DNA of 64,000 nt from Phaseolus vulgaris (GCF_000499845.2 NC_023750.2:26602643-26666642); one strand, 5' to 3'. Positions 10,821-21,547 are shown, counted from the stretch's first letter. Program-made: numbers and translations. The notes: generated from the letters alone by a model not told the origin.

Positions 10821-12190
10821 ATGAGAAAAATGAGAAGCAATCGCTCAAGCCCGGTTGCGCCCGTCGCTGCTGAAGGCGCCGCTGCCATGACCATGGCACA
10901 GATGGCGGAGATGATGCGTTCGTTGCAGGCAACTGTGGAAGCCTCGCGCATCGAACAGGCGAGAATGCATGAGGACCTGGTCGCCTCTCGCGCCAGGAAT
11001 GAGGAGCTCAGCAAGGTGACTGAGGAGCTGCGTCAAGCCCTTCAGGAGCAGCAAGGGCGTTCTACCGCTGAAGAGGTTGTGCCGTCGTCGCCACCTCGTG
11101 TTTTTCCCATGCCTTTTATTCAGGCGATCACTGACACGCCTATTCCTGCAAGCGTGGTTCCGGTTAAGGCTGTTTTCACCGGCGTGGAGGATCCTGAAGC
11201 TCATCTCACCACGTTCCATATGCAGATGATGCTGTCAGGGGGATCAGACGCCGTGTACTGCAAGATGTTCGTGAGTACGCTCCAGGGGACGGCGTTGGAG
11301 TGGTTCGTGAGCCTGCCTAACGGCCACGTAACCAATTTTCAACAGTTCTCGAAGATTTTCGTCGAGCAGTACATCGTGAATAAGGCGCCGCCCAGGGTGT
11401 CTTATGACCTGTTCGACATCAGGCAGTACCAGGGAGAGTCCCTCAGAGACTACCTGAATCGCTTTGGAGCGCAGATGGTCAGATCGCCGGCTAAAGATGA
11501 AGAAATGCTGGTCTATGCATTCAAGAAGGGCGTGCTGCCGGGACCATTCTGCGAGGCCTTGATCAGGGCTCACCCTGCGACGTTTGCTGAAGTCAGGCGA
11601 CTTGCGGTGGCTCACATCGCCGACGAGAGTGAGGTCGCCGAGAAGAGAGGAAGCGTGGCTCCCGCTAGGCCACATGCCCAGACCAGGATCTAGCCGCAGA
11701 GGGTGCTGGAGACAGCGGCGGCGGCCAGGAAGGACCAGAGGACTCGCCATCCTTATGATAGGAGGAACAAGGGGAGGGGCCAGGGACGCCAGCAACCAGC
11801 ACGCCGGGAATACAATCGCCCGCCTAAGCACAAGTTTGTCATGGGACTGGCGGATCTGATCGCCATTCCCAATATATCTGCTAGGTTGAAAGCGCCTGAG
11901 AAGGTGGGCGATAAGGTGCTGGGGTCAAAGCCAGACGCCTGGTGTGAGTTTCACCAAGGCTTTGGCCACACTTTGGACTCGTGTTTGTCCTTGGGATATC
12001 AGCTCGACGATCTGGTTAAGAGCGGTTTCCTAAATGACTACCTGCTGGATAGAAGGACGGGGGGCGCATCGAGCTCCCAGCCAGCGGGTGGAGAAGCCCA
12101 GCAGCACGAGATGCCTATCCACGGGGAGATCCACACCATTGCAGGAGGCTTCTCGGGTGGTGGATGCACCGCATCGCAGAGGAAGAAGTG
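10821..12190 (+). pseudogene. gag: gag of B1, with in-frame amber codon
   Basis: I chose the ATG at 10821 (MRKMRSNRSS) because homology to the A1 and A2 gag begins shortly after it; an upstream ATG at 10656 in the same frame only adds leader-like sequence. Order: coiled coil (EASRIEQARMHEDLVASRARNEEL), capsid core (FTGVEDPEAHLTTF, CKMFVSTLQGTALEWF, YQGESLRDYLNRFGAQ), basic linker, then the C-x2-H-x4-H-x4-C knuckle (WCEFHQGFGHTLDSC, about 11939-11983). A TAG at 11691-11693 divides core from linker. The A1 equivalent is CAG, so this is most simply a C-to-T change. The frame continues straight into pol. At 12188-12196 the gag tail joins RNase H sequence directly. Confidence 0.88.
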
Positions 12191-14549
12191 CCAACACTAT
12201 TTTCAGTGCTTGAGGCGCAACAACAAGTTTGTTTGGACGAAGGAGTGCGAGGAAGCCTTCGTCAAGCTGAAGGAATATCTGGCGAGCCCGCCGGTTTTGT
12301 GTAAACCGCTGGCGGGGATCCCTCTCAGGTTGTATTTTGCTGTAACTGAGAGGGCGGTGAGTGCGGTGCTCGCCCAAGACCAAGATCAGGCTCAGAAGCA
12401 TATTTATTTTGTGAGTAAGGTGCTGCAGGGCCCAGAAATGAGATATCAGGCCCTAGAGAAAGCTGCATTGGCAGTAGTATTTTCGGCGAGGAGATTGCGC
12501 CACTACTTCCATAGCTTCACCATACTGGTGATGACTGACCTGCCCATCCAGAAGGTTTTGAAGAAGCCCGACGTTGCGGGAAAGATGGTGAAGTGGGCAG
12601 TAGAGTTGTCGGAGTTTGATATCAAATATGAGCCCCGAGGCCCGATCAAGGGGCAGATCTTCGCAGATTTCGTGGTTGAGCTTTCATCAGAGGCGACACG
12701 AGTAGAAGGGGACGACTTCCGTTGGGTGCTCTCGGTGGATGGATCGTCGAACCAGCAGGGTAGCGGTGCTGGAGTCATTTTAGAAGGACCCAACGGCGTG
12801 TTGATCGAACAATCTTTGAGGTTTGCCTTCAAAGCCAGCAACAACCAAGCGGAGTATGAGGCGCTGATCGCCGGGATTCTGCTGGCTAAGGAGATGGGGG
12901 CCAGGGTGCTAATGGCTAAGAGTGACTCGCTGCTAGTCACAGGGCAAGTAACAGGCGAGTTCCAGGCTAAAGATCCACAAATGGCGGCTTACTTGGAGTA
13001 TGTGCAGGAATTGAAGAGTTCCTTTGCCTCCTTTGAAGTGGTGCATGTGCCCAGAGAGCAGAATGCCCGAGCTGACTTGCTAGCTAAGCTCGCCAGTTCA
13101 GGCAAGGGGGGTAGGCAGAGGACGATGATTCAAGAAACTCTGAAGACGCCGAGGGCATTCGTGGCAGATCACCTGGTTCTTCAGATAAGCAAGTCGACGA
13201 AGAAAGCAGCAAGAAGTCATAAGTCCCTGACGCAAGAAACTCTGAGATCGCCGAGAATTAGAGCATGTCGAGGAGAGAAGGTAAACATGGGGCAGGTCTG
13301 CGCTATCCATGAGCCAGACACCTGGATAACCCAGTACAAGCGGTGCCTGGCAGATGGCCTTCTCCCACTGGATCCGACAGAGGCTAGGAAGGTAAAGAAA
13401 AATTCTAGCAAGTACACGTTGATTGATGGCGACCTGTACAGGTTTGGGTTCACTCACCCACTCCTGGAATGCGTACATGGCGAGAAGTGCGCGAGGATCA
13501 TGGCAGAGCTCCACGAAGGTATATGCGGAAGCCACGTTGGGGGTCGAGCTCTGGCCGCGAGGACTCTCCGTGCAGGCTACTACTGGCCAACGATGAGAGA
13601 AGACTGTAAGAAGTATGCCCAATGCTGCAAGCAATGCCAACAGCACGCCGATTGGCACAAGGCACCTCCCGAGGAGTTGAAGTCGATCTATAGCCCCTGG
13701 CCGTTTCATACCTGGGGAATCGACATCCTGGGACCTTTCCCGCTGGCGATCAGGCAGATGAAGTACTTGGTGGTGGCGATTGAGTATTTCACCAAGTGGA
13801 TTGAAGCAGAGCCAGTGGCCCAGATCATCGCACATAAGATTGCAGGCTTCGTGTGGAGGAACATTGTGTGCCGGTTTGGAGTGCCTAAGCGCCTGGTGTC
13901 GGACAATGGGACTCAGTTTGCAAGTCACCTGTTGAAGAAGCTTTGCGAAGGGGTCGGGATTCAGCAAGTGTTTGCATCCGTTGAGCATCCTCAGACGAAT
14001 GGCCAGGTGGAGTCAGCCAATCGGGTGTTGCTGAGAGGATTGAAGAGAAGGCTCGAGAAAGCCAAGGGAGGCTGGGCTGAGGAGGTACCCCGTATAGTCT
14101 GGGCGTACCACACCACCGAGTAGTCAGGAACCCATGAAACCCCGTTGAGCTTGGTCTATGGGTGTGATGCCATGATTCCAGTCGAGATCCAGGAGAGCTC
14201 GCCGAGATTCCAGAACTTTGTCGAGGAAGACTCGAATGAAGAGAGAAGGCTGAACCTGGATCTACTGGATGAGGTTAGGGAAGAGGCGAGGTTGAAGGCT
14301 GAAGCAGTGAAGAGAAGGATTGAACAAAGGTACAACTCGAAGGTGATGCCAAGGCAGTTTCGGGAAGGCGATCTGGTGATGAGGAAGGCTCACCAGTACG
14401 AGATGGAGAATAAACTGTCGCCCAAGTGGACTGGACCGTTCAGAATAACCGAGGCGCTCGGGAACGGCGCCTACCGCTTAGAGACGCTGGAAGGAGGGGC
14501 GATTCCTCGCACTTGGAACGCCACACACCTCAAGTTATATTACAGTTAA
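12191..14549 (+). pseudogene. pol: RNase H, second RNase H and integrase of B1 (protease and RT deleted)
   Basis: In frame with gag. An in-frame deletion of about 1.7 kb relative to A1 joins SQRKKC to QHYFQCLRRNN, removing protease and RT fingers, palm and YVDD. RNase H (LYFAVTERAVSAVLAQ, about 12325) and the archaeal-type RNase H (VDGSSNQQGSGAGVILEG at 12736) remain. Integrase has the HHCC zinc site (HEGICGSH ... CCKQC) and the full DDE set: WGIDILGPF, VSDNGTQF and QTNGQVESAN. A TAG at 14121-14123 lies after the catalytic core; the DNA-binding tail up to HLKLYYS (14549) is in the same frame. B1 would need RT supplied by another element. Confidence 0.9.
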
Positions 14550-14800
14550 GAAGCTTTGTAAGTAAAGACAAACGTGAAGTTACATTACAATGTTTCTGTT
14601 AAAACAGGTTGAAGGGAGCACTCTTTTTTCCCTAAGGAGGGTTTTTAATGAGGCTACCCAATAAAAGAAGAGTTTTCGAAGTTCGAAGGTGTTTTAGATT
14701 GCATGCTTGCTGTTTTCCAAAAGGTTTTGAAGAAAGACCTTGTCACTTATACGTGATTTAAGGCAAGTAAAGATATATCGTATGCTTTCTAAATAAAGTT

Positions 14801-14988
14801 TTAAAGTCCTCATCGTTTTTCGGCGATTGGAGGCACCAGTTAAAGTCTTAAAGTCCTCATCGTTTTTCGGCGATTGGAGGCACCAGTTAAAGTCTTAAAG
14901 TCCTCATCGTTTTTCGGCGATTGGAGGCACCAGTTAAAGTTTTGAAGTCCTCATCGTTTTTCGGCGATCGGAGGCACCAGATAAAAGA
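14801..14988 (+). repeat. Four tandem copies of a 47-bp unit
   Basis: Units start at 14801, 14848, 14895 and 14942. Each contains CCTCATCGTTTTTCGGCGAT followed by GGAGGCACCAG. The first three are nearly identical and the fourth is diverged at its ends. Confidence 0.92.
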
Positions 14989-15129
14989 CCTCAACGCCCT
15001 CGCGCGTTCTGAGGCGAGATAAAGACCTCCTCGCCGTCGAGCAAGTGCAGGCGAGGAAAAGTGAAAAGTCCTCCTTGTTTCTGGGGGCGAGAAGATGTAA
15101 CCCCTGGGGCAATGTAGAGGCAAGTAAAA

Positions 15130-15278
15130 GACCTTCTCGCCGTTGAGCGAGTTCAGGCGAGTTAAAGACCTTCTCGCCGTTGAGCAAGTTCAGGCAAGTA
15201 AAAGACCTTCTCGCCGTTGAGCGAGTTCAGGCGAGTTAAAGACCTTCTCGCCGTTGAGCAAGTTCAGGCAAGATAAAA
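15130..15278 (+). repeat. Four tandem copies of a 37-bp unit in an ABAB pattern
   Basis: Units start at 15130, 15167, 15204 and 15241 and begin GACCTTCTCGCCGTTGAGC. Units 1 and 3 read GCGAG...GCGAGTTAAA; units 2 and 4 read GCAAG...GCAAG. The alternation implies duplication of a 74-bp dimer. Confidence 0.92.
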
Positions 15279-15911
15279 CCCTTCTCGTCTCGAACGAGTT
15301 CGGGTATGGTGTAGAGGGTGGAAGAAGTTTGGAGGGTGGCTAAGGTAGGTTCGAAGAGAACGCCTATCCACCCGGTCTTTTGTTCTGAAGTTGAGGAAGG
15401 TAGAGAAGGATCCGAAAGGCGCCTCTACCCCCAGATGAAGGAACAATGGCCAAGGCACGAAGCCAGAGAGACGCTGATATCGCCAAAGAGCCTTTGGCGA
15501 CCAGGAGAAGTTCAAACAGTGGCGAGAAAGTTAAAGGCCCGTTTTGATGAAGCAGATCGGGAGAAGCAGTGTTTTGAGCCAGTAGTTGAGTTAAAGTTTG
15601 AAGAGTAATTTGCGTTAAGATTCATTGCCTTAAGATTGCGAATTGTTAAGTGTTTGTTGCTTAGGGCTGAAGTGATTCGAATCAGTTAAGTCAAAGGTCG
15701 TGCCTACAGTTTTCCTAAGTCTTTTCTTTGGAATTCAACAAGCAAGGAAAGTTGAAGCGAGTGAAGAAGTCATGAGAGGAAAAACGTAGACCTTTGTCAT
15801 CAACAGTTAAACGGTAAATAACAGTTCAGAACATATGTACGAAGGGACATAAAGTCTGTTACAAGTTGTTTACAAAGGAAAGTATAAAGGGTGATGGATG
15901 GATTGAATTGG

Positions 15912-18539
15912 TTAGTCTTCGGCGGGCACCACTTTTCCATCCACCACTTCATTGTTCAGCGACACCATGCTGAGATCCAGGTCGGGAAACAGGCAAGCAA
16001 ATTGTTCCCGCGCAGCTTCGAATCCGGCGGCCAGAATTTGGGCAGAATTCAGTTTGAGGTCTTCAATTTGCTTTTGAAGTTCCTCAATCTGTTTCTCGGT
16101 TTGTTCTTTCAGCCCCTTGTTCTGTTGCTCCAGCTCTTCAATCTGCTTCTTGAGTTGTTCGTTAGTCTCTTGAGCCTGGAGAAGGTCTTCAGCAACCTTC
16201 TTGGATTCCGCTTGTGCTTGGGCCAATTCGGCAACTGCCTTTCCTTTCTCTTTGTTGGCCTCGGCAAGATCAGCTATGGCGTCGTCCCTTGCCTTTTCCA
16301 CTTGCACAAGGAGTTTCTCACGGTCGACTGACCTTTGCTCCAATTTTTGCACCTTAGCGGCGTCAGCTTTTGTAAGAGCCTCCAGGTCAGCCACCTTAAC
16401 GCGATAAGGCACAATCTTGCTCTCCATTTCGACCTTTTCTTGAGCAAGTTGATGCACCCTATGGCGGAGATCAGTGGCCTCCTTGCGCGCCAATCTGAGC
16501 TCGGTGCCAATTGCGTCTTCTACTCGGGAGTGTTCAACCTCCGCGAGTGTCAGATTGGCGGACAACTTCTCCACCTCGACTCTGATGGTGCTGTTTTCGG
16601 TTTTGAGGTTGAAGAGGTCGTCTTGAAGCCTCCTGGTTGAGCTCTCCACAGCTCTGGCGATGATGGCAGGGATGTCTTCTGTTATCGTTTTTAGCTTAGC
16701 AGATAGCGGCTCCCACATCCTCGTGACCTCAAGGGGAAGGTTTGCTGCTTGTAGAGGCACTAAAGGCGCTGTGGGAGCCTGTTGCTAGTTCTCGTCGCCA
16801 CCTTCCTTAGCAGGTTCTTCAGTAGGCGCTTGTTGGCGTGGCGACGGAATCGGGGATTCGGTGATCAGGATCGGAGAGGTATGAGCAACCTCATCCCCGA
16901 TTGGTTCAACCTCTGCAGCTGAGGCGTTTGAAGGGGGACCCCCTCCAGCTGATACATATGGTGTGGAGGCACTCGGGGGGTCCTCCATGAAGTTTGGCTC
17001 TTGGGCCTCCACTGCAGGTGGCGCAGTGGCCAGTGGGATTGCTTGGACAGGGGAAGCGGGAGCTTGTGTAAGTGGCGATGATGGAGGAGGAGTAGGTGTA
17101 GATGGTGGCGTTGATGTGGGAAGAGGGGGTGGTGCAGGTGGTGAAGAAGGTGCCACCCTCTTCCTCTTCGTGACAAGACCATCTTCAGTGGCCTCATCGT
17201 CCTCTTCTTCCTCCTCGTGGATGACCTGAGGAGCTTTCCTCTTAGGCCGTTTTAGAACCAGTTTCTTGCGTTGGGCGGCGGGTTCCTTAGGTGGTGATCG
17301 TCCGTGGACGATGGCTTTCTCCACCACCGAGTTGGGCACTGTTTGAGAGCCCATCGCCAACCCGTGGTTTCGGGCGAGCGCCTTCAATTCGGCGAGCATG
17401 CCTTTGCCCAACATGTTATCTGCATAGAACGAAAATGCATGGGTTAACTCAAGGAGACAATGAGTGCGTAAGGCAGTATGCAAAGCAGATGAGTGATGCA
17501 GAAAGATAAAACCAAAGTCTTGTGCATAACGCACAAGACGCCCAGAAACAGCTAAACAGAAGCAGTATCAAAACAAAGTTCAAGTATCCTAACCTATTCG
17601 AATTTCTAGTTGGTCCTCGTAGAATTCGAAGAGTATCAGGGTGGTGGTGAGGAAAGTTATGTTGGCATCCGCCACCCTCTTCCAGAAGAGATAGAGGTCT
17701 CTGTCTAGTGCTCCCATGCTGTCAGGACTCCTGGGTCTCCTGAAGCAGCTCTTGGACTCTTTTTTCCCCTTGTCCACCCAGTACAAGGGGAAGCCGTCAA
17801 GTAAGGAGGCGTCCTTATCATTAGGGCGCACTTGGACGACCCTCCCTTTCCAGTCCTTATAGGATTGCTGGAAGATGGAGAAGATCGACCTCCCAGCAAT
17901 CCCATTCAAGCTGATCCACAGGCGGTCTCCTGGGTGCTTGGCTTCGAAGAGGAACAGGAACACGTCCACCGATGCGGGCAACCCCAGATGGTCGCACATC
18001 ACTTGAAACGCTCGGATAAACGCCCAGCTGTTGGGATGGAGCTGGGCGGCGGCGACGTTGAGCTCGGTGAGGAGCTCCCTTTCGAAACGAGTGAAAGGGA
18101 ACTTGAGCTTCACCTTCTTGAATAGGGTTGTGTAAACGAAGCAGAAGGGCCCGTCAGCACTCGCCTTATCATCAGCGCAAACGGGCAGATCGGGGGGGCA
18201 AGGTAGCACTATCATTTTCTCATCGTGCTCCTTATGAAACGTCTGGTTGGGCTCATCCCCCTTTGTCAGCCGTAAAACTGCTCCAGCAGTGTTAACAGAA
18301 GATGTCTCCCTCAAGAGGGTCGAGTTGGCCCAGGGATACAGGGTTTTGAAGTCTGGTGGGGGAACGGGGGCTCCTCCGCTGGTAGGTGGAGTCGCCTGGG
18401 CCAGGTTCGGGCGAGAGGGTGCAGGCCTCTCAGCCTGGGAAGATGAAGCACCGCGCGCTCGCGGTTGCGGGTTGAATGCTTGAGAAGAAGGGTTTCGCGA
18501 TGAAGGAGGAGGATTCGGGGTGATCTTTTGGCGAGTCAT
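15912..18539 (-). CDS. Antisense accessory gene of B1 (two exons, one amber codon)
   Basis: Opposite in direction to gag-pol. Exon 1 is 18539-17594 (ATG at 18539, MTRQKITPNPP; an earlier in-frame ATG lies at 18740). Exon 2 is 17419-15912. Joining them across GT...AG borders keeps the frame (phase 1), giving about 817 codons. Residues 95-260 form a globular domain with QLHPNSWAFIRAFQVMCDHLG and SVDVFLFLFEAKHPGDRLW, which I believe is the plant 'putative gypsy type transposon' domain (Transposase_28). Exon 2 has a Lys/Arg block (KLVLKRPKRKAP), a long Pro/Ser/Thr-rich stretch and a C-terminal coiled coil ending VVDGKVVPAED. A TAG at 16787-16785 (about codon 527) breaks the frame just before the coiled coil; CAG is the likely ancestor. 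A2 carries a homologue at the same place. Antisense extra genes are known from Tat elements; the function is not known to me. Confidence 0.82.
17420..17593 (-). other. Intron of the B1 antisense gene
   Basis: On the minus strand, ATAG|GTTAGG opens and a pyrimidine-rich TTTTCGTTCTATGCAG|AT closes a 174-bp intron. Without splicing the frame stops at 17591-17589. With splicing GAT restores Asp and the frame runs on into NMLGKGMLAELKA. The homologue in A2 has a 177-bp intron in the same phase. Confidence 0.8.
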
Positions 18540-19135
18540 TCTCGAAGCTGCAAGGGAAGAAGAAAAGGAGAAATGATCAGGGTTCGCAAAGGCTGACTCG
18601 ATCATAGGAGGAGGGTGAAAAACGAACGAACGAAGGTTCGTTGTAACGATGGACGAAACCCTAAGTAACGAGAAAGGAGAAATGAAAAACAACCCACAGC
18701 GTATGCACCAGGCAGTTACAGGATGATGCGAATCGGTCAAAATGCAAGAAAACCCAGCAGAAGAAGGAAAGTAGGTACCTTTTGACGATCAGGGAGACGA
18801 TGAAGGACGATGATGGTTCAGGATGTTGAAGAGCGCTGAGAGTTTTTGCAGAAGGAAGTTAGAGCGTTTGTGAATACGAAGAAGAGCGATGGAACAGTAG
18901 AGTGAAAATGGGTTTAAGAGTTTTTTCGAAATGGGTTTAGGAAGCGCAAACGGCAACTGAAGAGAGCCGTTGATGAGGCCACGTGTCGAGTGATGGCTGA
19001 GGGGTTTGGTGGAGCGTCAGAGAAGCAGAAGGTACAACCGCTTGGAATTCTGCGACAGTGCCACGTAGACCGGTGTGGGCATGACTCTTTCAGTCTTTTC
19101 GCTGGACAAGTCTTCGCTTAAGACTGGGGGGCTTG
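18540..19135. other. Region between antisense gene start and 3' LTR of B1, with PPT
   Basis: Would hold the promoter and 5' untranslated part of the antisense gene; a CTTGCAG acceptor-like site lies just upstream of its ATG. The polypurine tract for plus-strand priming is AGACTGGGGGGCTTG at 19121-19135, directly before the 3' LTR. A2 has the nearly identical AGATTGGGGGGCTTG. No other gene is seen. Confidence 0.7.
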
Positions 19136-19911
19136 TGTACCGTCCTGGAAGTCGGAAGTGATGACGTGGCACCAAGCTACAGCGTAGGTATGTTGACAAG
19201 GCGCCAGATCCGCAGAAGGGAAGGAAGTCGAGGGGGGGGGGGGGCTCGTGTAGTCGCCAGTTGATAAGTTGGCGTGCTCCGACCTCCAGCATACCAGGAT
19301 GGGCGACCACATGATTGGCGATCGCCAGAACAAGCACATCGCCGAAGATGAAGGTGATGCAGATTATGAAGGCGGCCGGCGAGACCACAGGGAAGGTGTA
19401 CGAGAGTGCCCTAACTCGCCAATTCCAGTAGAAGATCGCACTCCCAAGTTAGCTATGCACTGGGCAGTACCATGCATAAGTAACTTAGCCAAATGAGAGT
19501 AGAAGCAGCGCTCAAGTCAAGGAGCCTCCAGATGATGGCACGTGTACAGTTGGATGCGAGCCACGTGTCCAAGTCTGTAACTGCCAGGAGAGAGAAAGCC
19601 ACCAGGTATATAAGAGTTCTTAACAAACTTTCTGAGGTACGCACGTTCAGATTACACTCTTTACGCTTGCGAGTTCTAGAGCACACTGTGAGAGAGATAT
19701 TGCACGGATCCTTGAGATTTCTTCTTGCTCTTAGTATTTGGTGGTTCTGTCACTGACTTGGGCGTTGGAGTGCGATCGGCCGCAGCGGCGCCGCTCTGTT
19801 CTTTTGCAGGTTCTTGAGGTAGATCTTGGGGAAGGACGGAGGTTTGAAGCGGTGCGCACGACGATCCTTTGACGAGGCAGTTTCTAGCGTTCTGGTCAAC
19901 AGGCAGGATCA
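19136..19911 (+). mobile_element. 3' LTR of B1
   Basis: Starts TGTACCGTCCTGGAAGTCGG and ends CAGGCAGGATCA, followed by TSD AAGGC. It matches the 5' LTR except for about six or seven substitutions and a shorter G-run. TATATAAG at 19607-19614. Confidence 0.93.
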
Positions 19912-19916
19912 AAGGC

Positions 19917-21178
19917 AGATGCAGGTATGTGCCCTAGCCGAAGGAGACACCTGAATGACGCCATACAGACGGTACCTGGCGGGTGAGGCTCTCCCAGTGG
20001 AGCCTGAAGAGGGTAAGAAGGTCAAGAAAAATGCCGCAAGATACACTCTGGTGGACGGAGTGTTGTTCAGGCACGGTTTCACTCACCATATCTTAACGTG
20101 TGTAAGTGGCGACGAGTGTACCAGAATAATGGCGGAGCTCCACGAAGGAATTTGCGGGAGCCACGTAGGGGGAAGGTCCTTAGCCTCCAAGGTGATACGC
20201 ACAGGCTTCTTCTGGCCAACGGTAAAAGAGGATTGCGCGCGACACGCCCAGCGCTGCAAGCAATGTCAAAAACACGCTGACTGGCACAAGGCGCCGCCAG
20301 AAGAGCTGCGATCCATATACAGCCCGTGGCCTTTTCATACCTGGGGGATTGACATCCTAGGTCCGTTCCCACTGGCGATAAGGCAGATGAAGTACTTGAT
20401 TGTTGCCATCGAGTACTTCACCAAGTGGATAGAGGCGGAGCCCGTGGCCCAGATCAATGCGCACAAGGTGCAACACTTTGTGTGGAAGAACATTGTGTGC
20501 CGTTTTGGCGTACCTAGGCGGTTGATATCCGATAATGGAACCCAGTTTGCCAGTTAGTAGTTGAGAAACCTGTGTGCTGAGGTAGGCATCAAGCAAGTGT
20601 TCGCATCAGTCGAACACCCTCAGACTAACGGGCAAGTAGAGTCAGCAAACAGAGTTTTGCTGAGGGGACTAAAGAGAAGGCTAGAGAAGGCCAAAGGGGC
20701 GTGGGCGGAGGAAGTACCAAGGATCGTATGGGCATACCATACCACGCCCCAATCTTCTACCATGGAGACGCCTTTCAGTTTGGTGTATGGGTCGGATGCG
20801 ATGATCCCGGTAGAAATACACGAAAGTTCGCCACGTTTCCAAAACTTTGTGGTTGAGGAATCCAACGAAGAAAGGCGGGTGAACCTGGATCTACTAGACG
20901 AAGCCAGGGAGGAAGCCAGAATAAAAGCCCAAGCGGTAAAGAGAAGAGTAGAGCGACAATATAGCTCTAAGGTAAAGCCACGACAGTTTCAGATTGACGA
21001 CCTAGTTATGAGGAAAGCCCACCCATACGAGCTGGAGAATAAGCTGTCTCCCAAGTGGACCGGACCCTTCAGAGTTACTGAGGCTAAGGGAAACGGTTCG
21101 TACAACCTACAAACCTTGGAGGGGGGTCCCAGCCCGCGCAGTTGGAATGCAGCCAACTTGAAGTTTTATTTTAGTTGA
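19917..21178 (+). pseudogene. Integrase of A1 (right half of pol), three stops
   Basis: Continues the A1 pol frame across the B1 insertion. A TGA at 19952-19954 stands where A2 and B1 have TGG (DTWMT). The zinc-binding region has HEGICGSH and CKQC. The core has WGIDILGPF (first Asp) and ISDNGTQF (second Asp, 60 residues on). Two consecutive TAG codons at 20555-20560 stand where A2 reads CAA CAG. The catalytic Glu follows in HPQTNGQVESAN, 36 residues after the second Asp, so it lies beyond the stops. The C-terminal part (SPKWTGPFRVTEAKGNG) ends KFYFS-stop at 21178. The enzyme would insert element DNA; this copy cannot. Confidence 0.9.
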
Positions 21179-21276
21179 TTTATGTAAGCAGCGATGTAAC
21201 AGTCTTGTAAAAGGGGACACTCTTTTTCCCTTTCGGGGGTTTTTTAATGAGGTCACCCAAATAAAAGAAAAAACAA

Positions 21277-21547
21277 GTAAGTTCTCGCAAGCGTAAAAGA
21301 AGTATTCTAAAACGCGCGTACCTCAGAAGTTCGTTAGAATCTCTTATATTGTGCACTTTCTCTCTCCTGACAGTTACACATCTGGAGACGTGGCTCGCAT
21401 CCAGCTGTACACGTGTCACCATCTGGAGCATCCTTGACTTGGGCGTCACCTCTTACTCTTCAGGCTTTATTCGACTAAGTTATCCACGTGAGGAGTAACC
21501 CGGTGTATAGCTGCCTTGGAGCGCAATCTTTTCTGTGTGGCGAGTAC
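21277..21547 (-). mobile_element. Fragment of a family B LTR, truncated at both ends
   Basis: Matches the middle of the B LTR in reverse (compare 61909-62175), from the ACTCGCAAGCGTAAAG-like segment to TGGCGAGT. No TG/CA end and no TSD are present. It bridges the broken 3' region of A1 and the broken copia LTR, so both borders are rearrangement breakpoints. Confidence 0.8.

Larger units (their letters stand above)
14550..15890 (+). other. 3' untranslated, repeat-rich region of B1
   Basis: Lies between pol and the antisense gene. It holds two tandem arrays (14801-14988 and 15130-15278) and a degenerate copy of the second near 15020-15060. A short open frame at 15318-15608 has no recognisable domain and I do not call it a gene. 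Confidence 0.7.
9598..19911 (+). mobile_element. Tat-type Ty3/gypsy element B1, complete ends, internally deleted
   Basis: Two LTRs (780 and 776 bp), with TSD AAGGC at 9593-9597 and 19912-19916. The insertion lies in the pol linker of A1. The interior has a PBS, gag, a pol lacking protease and most of RT, a repeat-rich 3' region, an antisense gene with one intron, a PPT and the 3' LTR. By eye the two LTRs differ at about six or seven sites besides the length of a G-run, so this is the youngest full insertion in the window (inference). The frame 10821-14549 has only two stops, both TAG. Confidence 0.93.
4181..21276 (+). mobile_element. Tat-type Ty3/gypsy element A1, 3' end lost, split by B1
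   Basis: Layout: 5' LTR, PBS, gag, PR, RT, RNase H, then the second RNase H broken at 9597 by B1, the rest of pol at 19917-21178, and about 100 bp of 3' untranslated sequence. The expected 3' region with tandem repeats, antisense gene, PPT and 3' LTR is absent. Instead the sequence switches at about 21277 to an inverted fragment of a B LTR. The left TSD would be CAAAC (4176-4180), but no right copy remains. The frame carries six stops and one frameshift, so A1 is dead. Confidence 0.9.

Noticed and set aside
11691..11693. Programmed read-through of TAG between gag and pol in B1
   Set aside because: A1 has CAG at the matching position and B1 has another TAG late in integrase, so ordinary mutation is simpler.
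14801..15278. CRISPR-like direct repeats
   Set aside because: Units are contiguous with no unique spacers, and the setting is the 3' region of a plant retrotransposon.
15318..15608. 96-codon plus-strand frame in the B1 3' region
   Set aside because: No domain, no counterpart seen in A2, and next to tandem repeats.
16963..17229. Gly/Val/Ser-rich plus-strand frame
   Set aside because: It is the complement of the Pro-rich part of the antisense gene, whose homologue in A2 shows which strand is coding.
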